Source of the DNA: Marthasterias glacialis
Taxonomy: Eukaryota > Echinodermata > Asteroidea > Forcipulatida > Asteriidae
Reading direction: 5' to 3'
DNA: 64,000 nucleotides
Assembly (NCBI GenBank): GCA_911728455.2
Contig: OU452227.1
Coordinates: 21,547,431-21,611,430, forward strand
Shown here: positions 50,903-60,939 of the stretch, piece after piece
Layout: the number at the start of each line of letters is the position of its first letter
How positions within the stretch are numbered: position 1 is the first letter of the stretch
The notes under the pieces: generated by a model
What the model saw: only the letters and a program-made list of their open reading frames with translations
Told to the model about the DNA's origin: nothing
The model's database searches: none
Made by a program: the position numbers and the translations under genes

Positions 50903-50979
50903 GCAGAACACAGTCTGCCATTTATGTACAACCAAATTTGTGACGCCATATTTTTTCAATGGCAGACTGTGAGTTCTGC
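50903..50979. repeat. Short inverted repeat (hairpin)
   Basis: The arm gcagaacacagtctgccat (50903-50921) pairs with atggcagactgtgagttctg plus c (50959-50979), with a 2-nt difference and a 37-nt loop. This could be the ends of a tiny element or a structured transcript; no other support. Confidence 0.6.
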
Positions 50980-51075
50980 TGGTTGTTTTTCCAGAGGCAA
51001 TTTATACTTGTTTAATTTCTGCTCACTAATATCAACACACTGTAGGTGTTTTACTGCATGAAAAACTCTTAAAGC

Positions 51076-51414
51076 CCCAGCTCAACATTGGTAAACTGAC
51101 TGTAAATGCTTTCATTCTTTGCACAAATCAAGACATTGGCCTATGTAATGAAACCAAGCCATGAAAATGTCAGCTCATTTCATTGTTTTATTTGTTAGAA
51201 AACAATACAAATGCATTCAGCATTTTTGTATGCATTCCTATTGGCGGAGTTTTCGTCTCACTTTGGATCTTATTTCATTTATTATTTAAAACGATTTCAC
51301 TTTAGGCAGGAAAATTTCAAGGAAAGTTTTCTACCATCATTATCTTTATACCATGTAAGGTATACGTAAATCTGTAAACATTTATGTTTTTCTTCTTACC
51401 AATGTTGAGCTGGG
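51076..51414. mobile_element. Miniature TIR element
   Basis: The 19-bp terminal word cccagctcaacattggtaa (51076-51094) is perfectly repeated in inverse orientation at 51396-51414, enclosing 339 bp with no ORF. Size and perfect termini fit a non-autonomous DNA transposon. No clear target-site duplication was found, so the superfamily cannot be named. Confidence 0.65.
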
Positions 51415-52140
51415 ACCTTCATAAGGAGCAATTCTAAACAGCACAAATTTCAAGAGATTTGAAAGCAAATGTGTGAAGAAGTGACGGGTTCACTGGTTAA
51501 TTTTAGGGACTAGTTCAAAGGGTAGCACACAGGAACAATGGCAGCGATTAAACTGATAGATGATTGTTTATTCGGGTGATTATATTCAGGAACACAGCAA
51601 TTACAATGTCAATCAGAAGGTGTAAATTTGGGCAGATTTGGAGTTAGGACTGGATGATTTAATAGATGTGTGTGACCCAGGAAACCGTGGTTCTGTAATA
51701 ATAGGAGAAATAAAGGCAATGTATGAGATAACTAAATCGTACCCACTGCAATGAGACCGTAGATGCGTGAAGTGTATACACAGAAAACACATGTAATCGG
51801 AAAACAATATTTCGCTATAATAGACCATAAACTTCAAGGCTAATATTCCAGTAATTTTACACAAATGGGAATAAAGCAATATATCTTGTGAATCAGGATA
51901 TATAATTAATCATTGTATGTACTCACTTTCATAAATGGACGCACGGAAATAGGAAAATTAAGGCAATATTGGGTCACAATCACAGCTAAAGATTATACTC
52001 TTAAAATGATTACAATGATTGTACATAAACAGGCAATAACACTTGAGGGCGCTATTTAAATTAAGGGACTTTCGCACAAAATGTGTGCCCCTTTAAACAT
52101 GTTAAAAGGTACTGATGTGGTCGTCTAATGTTATTTTCAC
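51415..52140. other. Unassigned sequence between insertion and array
   Basis: No gene or repeat recognised. An 88-codon minus ORF (51613-51879) has no motif. Array-type sequence resumes around 52180 (gaggtttggttgtaattcaaacc). Confidence 0.4.
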
Positions 52141-52385
52141 ATTCAGGCTTCAGACAATAAACATTTCCAGTATACGTATAGAGGTTTGGTTGTAATTCAA
52201 ACCTTATAATCAGCAAGCTTCAAGATACTTTTAGATTGACAAGTAACGGTAACGTTACTTAAAGTGAATTTGACTCCTTCCAAAATAGATATTGTTGTAA
52301 CCAGCCTACATGTCAGATGAACAAAACCAGTTGTATGAAATCAAACTTCCCACTAATGCCTGTCATTTTATACCACTCATCACAG

Positions 52386-52478
52386 GTTCATACTTTGTGA
52401 CTGCACGTCCAGAGATATCATCCCGAGTAGATTGTTACAGTCTACAAGTCAGTGTGTCTACATCATACTTACCCCAAG
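52386..52478 (+). CDS. Best-preserved array exon; candidate MG1 exon of an A2M/CD109/TEP gene
   Basis: Splice context: a branch-like cactaat, a pyrimidine tract, CACAG before it, and AAG|GTAAGT after it. The 93-bp exon is open and symmetrical (phase 1 in, phase 1 out). It reads G-SYFVTARPEISS, then RVDCYSLQVSVS, then TSYLPQ. In alpha-2-macroglobulin family proteins (A2M, CD109, thioester proteins, complement C3), the first MG domain opens with a segment like SYxVTAPxxIRPGVxYxLxV after the signal peptide, and this copy matches that pattern. I infer an exon 2 of such a gene. No signal-peptide exon, downstream exon, thioester motif or transcript evidence is in view. It could instead be the progenitor-like member of a non-coding repeat. 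The decayed duplicates around it suggest repeated local duplication. Confidence 0.4.
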
Positions 52479-53183
52479 GTAAGTTTATAATACCTCAGAA
52501 TGTTACTGGGAAGGTATTTGACAGGAAAGTACATAAGCATGACTTCCATTGACATGGGCTTCCTTAGATGACAAGTTAGAGGTGTAATATATTACTGGCT
52601 TTTCAAGACTTCTTACATTTTCTTCTCCTTATTTAGTTTTAAATAGACACATTATACAACCATCCTAAACCTAGTTCAGTGTTATTAATCAGCTGTTCAC
52701 TTGTTCATGAAAAGGATTCTTGCAGTGACCCTCGAGAGCTTGTTATAGCTACCGTACCGATGGTTTTTATTCTGTTTGCCAATGTATCTGTTTCTTGTGT
52801 GTCAGCAGCCATCACAGCTTTAGCTTGTTCAGGAAGATCATGCTCAGAAAGAACAGCTTTGTTCAGTTGGCTATTCTTCAATAGGTTGTTGCAAAAATGC
52901 TGGCCCTCGTTGCCATACAGTCCCAGAGCCAATCTCAAATGGGGTTGTTCCTCTAGTAATTAGATCTGCAACGATCAAGTTTCCTCTGCACCACAACCAA
53001 TTCTCCAATTTGGGTGGCAGCAAACGTCTTGAAGCCATAGCTCTGTTTCTGTATCATCGATCTTACAATCTCACATTAAATGAAATGAAACTCCCTGTCA
53101 AATTCCAATATCATTTCCTTTTTGATGAAACGAGAGTCGCTTGTTCAGAACAGCTCTGCTCAATTCAAGCCTCACAGTGCTGG

Positions 53184-53689
53184 CTATCTTGATGGTGGTT
53201 TATGACTCTTGCTCGCCACTAAGTTAGATGCATATTTGCCATCATCGAGCAACCAGCGAATATAAGCTACTGCTCCAAATGCTTGTTCGGAACCATTGGA
53301 AAACACGATCAGGGTAGGCTTTGTGTCTGGATCAGTTCTTTCTGGTATTATGCAACACTGGAATGAAATCTCAGCAATCTCGTACAGCTCTTTGAAGAAC
53401 TGTTTCCATTCTCGTCTCATGTCATCTGGTACTGGGTCGTCCCATCCAAGCTTTATGGCCCACATCTTTCTGCCTTGGTTGTGAATGGTGCAACGAGGCC
53501 AAGTGGAGCATAAATCACGTTGACCTGGCTCAAGCATATTCTCTTTGCTAGAATGGATGGGATCTCGACTGGGATTTGATCACATCTCAACTCAGGACCT
53601 TGTGTCAGTTTCCTTTTCTTCAAGGTGAAGTTGATCCTAGCGATGAAATGGAATGCATCTCGTCTCGAATGGCATGAAATACCCACCAC
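53184..53689 (-). pseudogene. BEL/Pao copy 1 A17-type and RNase H-like region
   Basis: Words CLSQVNVIYAPLGLVAPFT (about 53550-53490) mark the conserved post-RT region annotated in BEL/Pao elements as Peptidase_A17. LGWDDPVPDDMRREWKQF follows, then LIVFSNGSEQAFGAVAYI (about 53310-53250), the RNase H-like start, with N in place of the usual D of FSDGS. A frameshift separates the first part from the second. Confidence 0.7.
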
Positions 53690-53779
53690 CTTCTCACTGC
53701 TGTCTTTGTTGAATCACTCTTCTTCGTCAGCACCCTGTCCTTCAGCTGAGAAAACCCACTTTGTTATTATGAAGTTCCC

Positions 53780-54145
53780 TGGCTTGATCAATCAAGCAAC
53801 CACTTGTGTATGATTTGGGGTTTTAATTGATTCCTGGATGTCATCAACATATACGTTTTGTTAGAATGTGCTGGCAGCTTCAGGGTGTTGGTGTTTGCCA
53901 AGCTCCGCGATTTTCTTCAGAGCCACAGTGGTAATAGTGGCTGATGGCCGGTCTCCCTTGTTAACAACTTTCATATAGTAAGTCTTTGGTTCCTCATGTG
54001 TCTGCATCCCTCTCCAGAGAAATCTGTGGCAATGTTGGTCTGTCAGGGTCGTGAACATGCTGTGATACATTTTGCGGATATCGTCAACCAAAGCTACCTC
54101 ATTCTCTCGAAATTGAAGCAGTACTCCCAGGAGGGAGTTAATCAT
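53780..54145 (-). pseudogene. BEL/Pao copy 1 reverse transcriptase core
   Basis: Open from SLLGVLLQFRENEVALVDDI through TDQHCHRFLWRG, YYMKVVNKGDRPSATI and ALKKIAELG, the Pao-type RT fingers and palm. The catalytic box reads YVDD (53851-53840), but an in-frame TAA lies four codons before it (S-T-F-stop-Q-N-V-YVDD). The enzyme would synthesise cDNA from element RNA in the particle. This copy cannot make a full enzyme. Confidence 0.8.
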
Positions 54146-54406
54146 ATCTGGCCCTTTGATCTAATAATCAATGAGGACGTGGCCTTTTATAATTTGTGGT
54201 GCTGTTGAACACGATTGTGACGGAGGCACTCTTGCTCTGTGACTTAAGAACTTTGTGATGGGTTATATAGTGTATCAGTCCCTTATACAAAGCAAGTTCC
54301 TTTTTGATTATTTCTTGTGAAATGCCTCGGTTTATCATGTCTTTCATTTGTTCGTCATATACTCTGGCTTTGATTAGATCATGCTCTTGTCCTCGTTACA
54401 GTGGTT

Positions 54407-54946
54407 TCAGGATTGCAAAGGCAATCTTTCTGTTATCCGGTAGACTGGCAGGTCCCTTGATCCAGGGGTACGCTGCCTCCCAATAAGATCGCATCGTGAC
54501 TTACATTTCACTCCCATACTCTTCAACTTCATGAAGAGAGTACCTCTCAAGCCTGCTGCATTAGCTGTGGTGTTTGTGACCAAGGAAAATGTAGCACAAC
54601 CATCCCATAGTACGTTCATCATGTGGGTACAGCCAACCTTGATCTTCATCAATTGAAGGAGACAAGCCTCCTTTGACTTTGATGATGGCACGGTATGATT
54701 GTTGACTGTGAATTTTGGGGTCTGATCTGCTCCTTGGTGGTCGTCATGCAGTGTTGGGTGATGTGTGCAAGTACAATTCATGACTCCGCACTTTCTTCTG
54801 CCTTCAGTTACTCTGTGACCCCAGTTGAGGCAGGAGTAGCAAGCTCCCTTTTGCTTTATGAGTTGAGCTCTTTCGTGAATGAGACATCTTTTGACCACAT
54901 CTCGCCTTGTATTTTCAGCCTTTTCCTTTACGTCTGTGGCATTCAC
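54407..54946 (-). pseudogene. BEL/Pao copy 1 zinc knuckle and protease remnant
   Basis: A 179-codon open segment. Residues about 36-55 hold a CYSCLNWGHRV zinc-knuckle start followed by C and H residues (KCGVMNCTCTHHPTLH). Around residue 115 a DUF1758-type aspartic protease begins, but the active-site D-S/T-G reads WDGCATFSLV, lacking the canonical DSG. Directly after AGLRGT the frame jumps to FMKLKSMGVKCK. In copy 2 several hundred base pairs of protease and following sequence stand between those words, so copy 1 has an internal deletion here. The protease would be non-functional. Confidence 0.7.
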
Positions 54947-54949
54947 GGT

Positions 54950-56303
54950 TGCTCTAGGGGGTTGCTATTAGTCAGATTTCTTATTTCAGATGACTCATAC
55001 TCAACGCTCTTCTTCTTTTTCGTCGGAAATTGAAGGAGAGCAGGGAATCGGTCGGAGCAATCAAATTTAGATTTGTCATCATAAAGGGAACTTGACTTTT
55101 CCTCACTATGGGGGTTAGCTTTCACTCTATGTCATCAACAAATCTAGCATTAGATATTTCTCGCCCCATTTCAACTTTCGAGGTTGTTGTATCTCCTTTC
55201 AGTGGTGTTGACCAATTCAACGAATTGCTTGTCGTCTCCATCTCTCACTGGTTTAAACTTCTCGAGTTCTTGCATAATGGAGCCCATCATTTTGATTAGA
55301 TCAACATATCGTTCATCTAGTCTCTTCCAGAACTTGTCAATTTCATCATCTATGGCACCAATCACCTGCAATAGCTTTTCACAATATGGATCATCTCAGA
55401 ACAAAGGCAACTGATCCACAATTGTCTCTGGCATAATGAATTTTTATAAGTCAGAAATCATTGATAATTTTGAAAATCACCATCAAAGACTGGTAAGCGC
55501 ATCTTCTCAGGGTGAAAACCACGCTTTGAGTGTCTAACTTTGAGCTGTGGATGGCGAAGCTAAATAACCATCTAGGAATGTGCCAATCAATTCGCTTACT
55601 TCATTTTATGACTGGTAGGAGTCAATCATCTAGTTTCCGAGTGGGTCTGGCGTTAACATCATGATGTACTCCATGTGAGCCGTCTTTGTGTCTTCCATCA
55701 GCTGTTTCAAATCTTTTTTACCAGTTTTCACGACATTAATTGATCCTTCCTCCATGAACGTCTAAATTCCTTTGCAAAGCTGATGGAAATCTGCTTCATA
55801 AAGATTTATCAGATTTCTTGCTTTGTGTATTGATATTTGCTTAGCCTCGTTCTCAAGTTGTGTCTGCTGCATTTTGGAGGCATTTGTCTTGTCTTTATCA
55901 GTGTGGATCTTACAATTCATCAGCAACTCTCTGACTTCATCGTATTTCTGTTCTGTTGTAAAAATCTTCTCAACACCGATCTGCAGTGTCATCCATGTCG
56001 GCATGGAGGATGCTTAGCAAAAACATTATCACAGGCAAACTTCAAATCAGCTGCAAGCATGTTAACATACTCTATGGGTTCGCTTTGTGTAATTGCATTG
56101 TCAATTGAGCGACATATTCTGGTGAATCTTCCCTTCACAAGGCCTATCATCTTCATCATCTCGGTAGATCCACCATATTGATAGAGATTAAGAGTTAGGT
56201 AATTTCTTCTCATCTGGCTCAGTGGTATAGTTAGTGAAATTGAAACGGTCTCAACTATTTGCTCTTGTTGTATCAAAGCATCAAAGGGGCTGGGTGATTG
56301 CAC
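54950..56303 (-). pseudogene. BEL/Pao copy 1 gag-like region
   Basis: Broken into several frames. The N-terminal part starts near 56303 (words SPFDALIQQ and YGGSTEMMKMIG). The middle has a KYDEVRELL segment and a lysine/glutamine-rich helix-like stretch (55900-55800). A piece near 55345-55180 (FWKRLDERYVDLIKM, then KPVRDGDDKQFVELV) resembles the DUF1759-type domain of BEL gag proteins. It would form the retroelement particle. Frameshifts separate the parts. Confidence 0.6.
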
Positions 56304-56385
56304 TGCTTGGTTGTACTCAACAAATGTAAAATTCTCTGTGTCACTCGAATATAATACAGTTCCAAGCTCCTTTTATTGCAATGCA

Positions 56386-57240
56386 ATGGGTAGAAAGGGT
56401 TGCAGGTTCAAAAACTTATTCTGGTCAAATTTTCTCAGCACACCCCAAAATATAACTTTTCTTAGTATACAGGTTTGCTTCTAATTCAGACTTCATAATC
56501 AGTGAGCTTCTAGATTGACAATCAATTTATTTTATAGTGTGTGTGTGGGGGGGGGGGATCAAATTTAAATTTGTGTAACTATCTAAAAATACACTCCCCA
56601 GATGTAAAAATCAGTTGCTTAAATTGTTGTTTGCCCGGTTAAAAGGGCGCAAGGCGTTGATCGGTGAGCAGATTCACAGTCATTTTATTTATATTGTATG
56701 GGGGGGTTCCCATCTAAATCTTAGTAGTAACAGTGGCATAACCAGACAACTTCTTTTCAAGGGAAGAAGCAGGGGCAAAGACAATTTGAAGGGGGCTTTT
56801 CAATATATCAAACCATTCATTTATGCATCTTTACAGTCTCATCTCGGGGGGGGGGGGGGGGGGGAGAACAGGGCAAGGGTTCCAAAGGGGGTGTGCGGGG
56901 GGGGGGGGGGGGTTTGCTCCAGCTCATCGCAGTAATCATCAGTATACATTAAAGATGAACAAAATAAGTTGGATTAGATCAAACCTGTACTATTGTCTAT
57001 TATTTTATTTCACTCAAATCAATTTTTTCATGTTGCCCCAAAAATAAAAATGTTTTCAGTATGCACATTTGATTCTAATACAAACTTCATAATCAGTGAG
57101 CTTCCGGATTGACATTCAATTTCTTTTATAGTGGGAAGGGGGGGAGTTTAAAATAATGTAGCCATCCATAACCATACAGATGATCAAAATCATTTAGTTT
57201 AATCGGACTTGTACTAAATCTATCATGTTAATCCACCTAG
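56386..57240. repeat. Array unit with exon core lost, G-rich tracts
   Basis: Array words recur (ataatcagtgagcttctagattgac at 56499 and again near 57091, tgtactattgtcta at 56987). Where an exon-like core is expected (about 57015) the sequence is different. Runs of G occur at 56547-56557 (11), 56846-56864 (19) and 56897-56912 (16). The ORFs at 56615-57047 are Gly-rich artefacts of these runs. Confidence 0.65.
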
Positions 57241-57774
57241 GTTCATACTTTGTGCTGGCACTGCCCAGAATATCATCCTACAACAACAACCCACCTACAA
57301 GGCACCACCCCTGAGGATGAAGGGCCAAGTATACACTACCTGTGTCCGGAGTTGCATTTTGTATGGATGTAAAATGTGGCCTACTATGGTGGGGCTCGTC
57401 CAGCAGTTGGAAAGAGCTAAGATTGAGGAGTTGAGGAGGAGAGTTGGAGTGGAGGGAGTCAGAACCATACTCAAGAGGCAAAGGCTGAGGTGTTTAGTCA
57501 CGCGGAGAGGAAGGATGATGTCAACTGGATCAGGAGGTGTACCAGACTAGTTGTGGATGGGCCCGGTCCAATCGGCTGTCCTTGCAAGATGTAGCAGAGC
57601 TCTGGATCAGACAACATGCAACTGCTTTGAGTCACTGTGAGGGACGGGATGGACAGAGCCAAGTGGAGGAGAGCCATAGGGAGAAAACAGTCCAACCCAG
57701 AACAGACTGGACAAAGTCGATGATGATGATGATGATGATGATGAACTCAGTGTGTCCATATTAGATACTCTAAG
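57241..57774 (+). pseudogene. Exon-like core copy 8, split by a LINE
   Basis: The left part (57241-57279: gttcatactttgtgctggca...tcatcc) follows an acceptor CACCTAG and matches copies 5 and 6 (GSYFVLALPRISS). The right part (57744-57774: aactcagtgtgtccat...ctctaag) matches their 3' half and runs into GTAAGT. About 460 bp of LINE 3' end lies between them. Some core bases (around catgcaccaagtagattg) are missing. Confidence 0.6.
57280..57743 (+). mobile_element. LINE 3' end (RT C-terminus) inserted in exon-like core 8
   Basis: It encodes a LINE pol C-terminal segment: GQVYTTCVRSCILYGCKMW (57323-57380), QLERAKIEELRRRVGV, then after frame changes DRAKWRRAI (about 57655). It ends in a (ATG)n tail (57719-57743), the usual 3' microsatellite of several LINE clades. 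It is heavily 5'-truncated. The junction lies inside exon-like sequence on both sides, which dates the insertion after the array duplication. Confidence 0.75.
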
Positions 57775-58056
57775 GTAAGTTGATAGTACTGTAGGATCAT
57801 GTCGGGATTGTATAAGCATCAGTGGCCAAACTAGTGTAAATTTTTAGGGGGGCACAAGGGGGTGCACCATTTGTTCTAGGGGGGCACTTCTGGCCAATTA
57901 AAAATGTTTACTTTTCTTAAACAAGCCCCTTTTCAGCGCTCTCGTTATGCCATTTACTATTATTTTGTAAGACTAGACAACAACAAGTCACCTACAAGAC
58001 ACCGCTAGATGAGTACATTTTAAAGTGGGCAGTTAAATACACCTAAGATTTAGATC
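57775..58056. repeat. Array tail and G-rich junction
   Basis: The first about 45 bp (gttgatagtactgtaggatcatg) continue the array unit. Then a GGGGGGCAC-rich stretch (57848-57886) and unrelated sequence lead into the 1.5-kb repeats. No gene. Confidence 0.5.
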
Positions 58057-59535
58057 TGTAAAATTACTATGTAGCCTTAATATCATTCTGCCTCTGAGCA
58101 AATTCATAAAGCTGTTGACTGGTAGGCAAATGTTTGTACTTATTGTTGCAAAAAATTGCTACAGGCATCGCAGGTAAAAAAATATGGGCATATTCCCCAT
58201 AGTAGACCCGCGTCACGTGACCACTTATGGGTGTAAAATGTAAACACACACGACAGCCTCCATAGGAAAGTGCGGTACGGTACACGATGATTGTTGTGTT
58301 TAGTTTATTCGATCGAGTCTTTTCCTTCTCGAAATCTGTGAAAAATATTCCAGAGTTTGTACCAGAGACCTTCGAGTGGCAGAATAAAGCCAGTAAGGAC
58401 AGTTCCTGCAAGTCTTGAAAATTGTACAAGTAACGTATTTATGTGCACGATGTGTACAGTGCACGACGGAACATTAGGCCAGACGACCGAGATCATCACA
58501 CACTTTTCAACACAAAAATTTCAAAGTTTTGAAACTGAAATCATCCAAAGAAATTGCTTTCCAAAACTGTGTGATTCCTTTGCCTATTTGAAATTTTGCA
58601 AGGCTAGGTATTAATGCTCACTTTTCCATCGTTGTTTATCCTTTTTTTACAGTGATTTAGGCCTAAATTACAAACAAAATAACAGGCGGATGGCTACATA
58701 ATAGTCGTCCGACGCCAGTAGTGCATGGCTAAAAAAAAAAAACTCTTTTTAGTAGAATTCTGTTAAATTATGAAACAGAGATGTGATTTAAATTAATGCC
58801 ACAACAAACTACTTTAAATAAAGGGGCTGATTAACTAATTTATCATTTAACAAAAGTAAAACCGACTGTTTTCGTACTCACTCTTACACGTATTTTGCCA
58901 TCAGCTGTATTGCGTTATACCCAGTAGGAGGTCACGTGACCGCATGTCAACATTGTCGCGCAATCAGTCTATTTCTCGCTAACAAAAATTTTGCGTTGCA
59001 ATGCACGTTCAAAATGGGTTTGCATCATTCATGTCATTGTTACGTTGTGTGTTTATGTGGTAATCGTGGGTTAGCGAGCCTTTACCCTTGCTTATATGGT
59101 AAACAGCTTTATGAAATAGAAATCGAGCAGTAAGCATAAAATCTGGGAGCTTAAAGGCTTTATGAAATTGGCCCATGCTCTTCATGACTGCACTTTCCAC
59201 GGTCTGAAACTTATCATACACAATGATCATCATCGCGTTGGTGTTAATATTGAAAGTCTGTGACCAACTTAACTACTTAAAAATTGCATGCAATTACATG
59301 CGTTAAATATAAAGAAAATTCAAATTATATATTGCGGGTTTTCAAGAAAATAGTTAGGACTATAGCAATAATTCTGCAGTCTCAAGCCTTTTGGCTTAAA
59401 CTACGTGCCCCTCACACTTCCCTGTTCTGAGAAAGATTTTGAAACAACCAGTCACAAAGATGTACATGAACATTGTAAGATTCTCTGTGTCACTCGAAAG
59501 TAATACAGTTCCAAACTCCTTTTATTGCAATATTC
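58057..59535 (-). mobile_element. 1.5-kb LTR-like unit, copy L (truncated at low end)
   Basis: Direct repeat of 59548-61050 with an offset of 1491-1521 bp and about 95% identity by eye. On the minus strand an LTR-like body begins TGTGAGGGGC at about 59419, just after a purine-rich GAACAGGGAAG (polypurine-tract-like). The low-coordinate end lacks the AATAAA/U5 part, so it is truncated near 58057. It carries two GTCACGTGAC palindromes. ORFs on both strands (58067-58429 minus, 58936-59133 plus, 59009-59233 minus) are shared with copy R, but some with length changes, so coding is doubtful. Confidence 0.65.
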
Positions 59536-60939
59536 TAAAATTTAGAGTGTAAAATTACTATGTAGCCTTATTATCATTCTGCCTCTGAGCAAACTCATAA
59601 AGCTGTTGACTGGTAGGCAAATGTTTGTACTTATTGTTGCAAAAAATTGCTACAGGCATGACAGTTAACAGAATATGCACGTATCCCCCATAATAGACCG
59701 ATTGCGCGACCAGCATCACGTGACCACTTCTGGGTGTAAAATGTAAACACACACGATGTCCTCCATAGGAAAGTGCGGTACGGTACACGATGATTGTTGC
59801 ATTTAGTTTATTCGATCGAGTCTTTTCCTTCTCGAAATCTGTGAAAAATATTCCAGAGTTTGTACCAGAGACCTTCAAGTGGCTGAATAAAGCCAGTAAG
59901 GACAGTTCCTGCAAGTCTTGAAAATTGTACAAGTAACGTATAAATGTGCACGATGTGTACAGTGCACGACGGAACATTAGGCCAGACGACCGCGATCACC
60001 ACACACTTTTCAACACAAAAATTTCAAAGTTTTGAAACTGAAATCATCCAAAGAAATTGCTTTCTAAAACTGTGTGATTCCTTTGCCTATTTGAAATTTT
60101 GCAAGGCTAGGTATTAATGCTCACTTTTCCATCGTTGTTTATCCTTTTTTTACAGTGATTTAGGCCTAAATTACTACAAAATAACAGGCGGGTGGCTAAA
60201 TAATAGTCGTCCGACGCCAGTAGTGCATGGCTAAAAAAAAAAACTCTTTTTAGTAGAATTCTGTTAAATTATGAAACAGAGATGTGATTTAAATTAATGC
60301 CACAACATACTACTTTAAATAAAGGGGCTGATTAACTAATTTATCATTTAACAAAAGTAAAACCGACTGTTTTCGTACTCACTCTTTGTCACGGCCTATC
60401 ACTTTACACGTATTTTGCCATCAGCTGTATTGCGTTATACCCAGTAGGAGGTCACGTGACCGCATGTCAACATTGTCGCGCAATCGGTCTATTTCTCGCT
60501 AACAAAAATTTTGCGTTGCATTGCACGTTCAAAATGGGTTTGCATCATTCATGTCATTGTTACGTTGTGTGGTTATGTGGTAACCGTGGGTTAGCCAGCC
60601 TTTACCCTTGCTTATATGGTAAACAGCTTTATGAAATAGAAATCGAGCAGTAAGCATAAAATCTTGAAGCTTAAAGGCTTTGTGAAATTTGCCCATGCTC
60701 TTCATGACTGCACTTTCCACGGTCTGAAACTTATCATACACAATGATCATCATCGCGTTGGTGTTAATATTGAAAGTCTGTGACCAACTTAACTACTTAA
60801 AAATTGCATGCAATTACATGCGTTAAAATATTTAAAAAAAATTAATTATATATTGCGGGTTTTCAAGAAAATAATTAGGACTATATCAATAATTCTGCAG
60901 TCTCAAGCCTTTTGGCTTAAACTACGTGCCCCTCACACT
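59475..60939 (-). mobile_element. BEL-type LTR-like unit, copy R
   Basis: Minus strand: starts TGTGAGGGGCACG at 60939 after a GAACAGGGAAG purine tract, and ends ...AATAAAAGGAG...GAGAATCTTACA near 59475. That is TG...CA with a polyadenylation signal about 60 bp before the end. The same U5 words end the LTR remnant of BEL copy 1 (56325-56385) and recur at 61003-61050, tying the unit to BEL. At 1.46 kb it is long for a BEL LTR, so an insertion inside the LTR, or a composite unit, is possible. Confidence 0.55.

Larger units (their letters stand above)
52732..56385 (-). mobile_element. BEL/Pao retrotransposon, copy 1 (3'-truncated)
   Basis: Minus-strand order: U5-like LTR end with AATAAA and ...TTTACA (about 56385-56325), gag-like region, zinc knuckle, aspartic protease remnant, Pao-type reverse transcriptase, then the A17/RNase H region. 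Homology with copy 2 stops abruptly at 52732, where array-type sequence takes over, so integrase and 3' LTR are missing. At the 5' end only about 60 bp of LTR remains. Stops and frameshifts are frequent. It lies antisense to the exon-like array, between cores 6 and 8. Confidence 0.85.

Noticed and set aside
52679-52963. Plus-strand 94-codon ORF
   Set aside because: Shadow of the minus-strand BEL RNase H/integrase junction region; the parallel ORF over copy 2 (61749-61979) has the same origin.
56823-57047. Glycine-rich ORFs near 56.8 kb
   Set aside because: Produced by two poly-G runs; possible sequencing-length uncertainty in those runs makes frames unreliable.
58067-60753. ORFs conserved between the two 1.5-kb units (for example ending QQLYEFAQRQND.KAT, and 58936/60456)
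   Set aside because: Conservation follows overall DNA identity on both strands, and the largest minus ORF differs in length between copies through indels; more likely LTR sequence than genes. A real small exon cannot be fully excluded.
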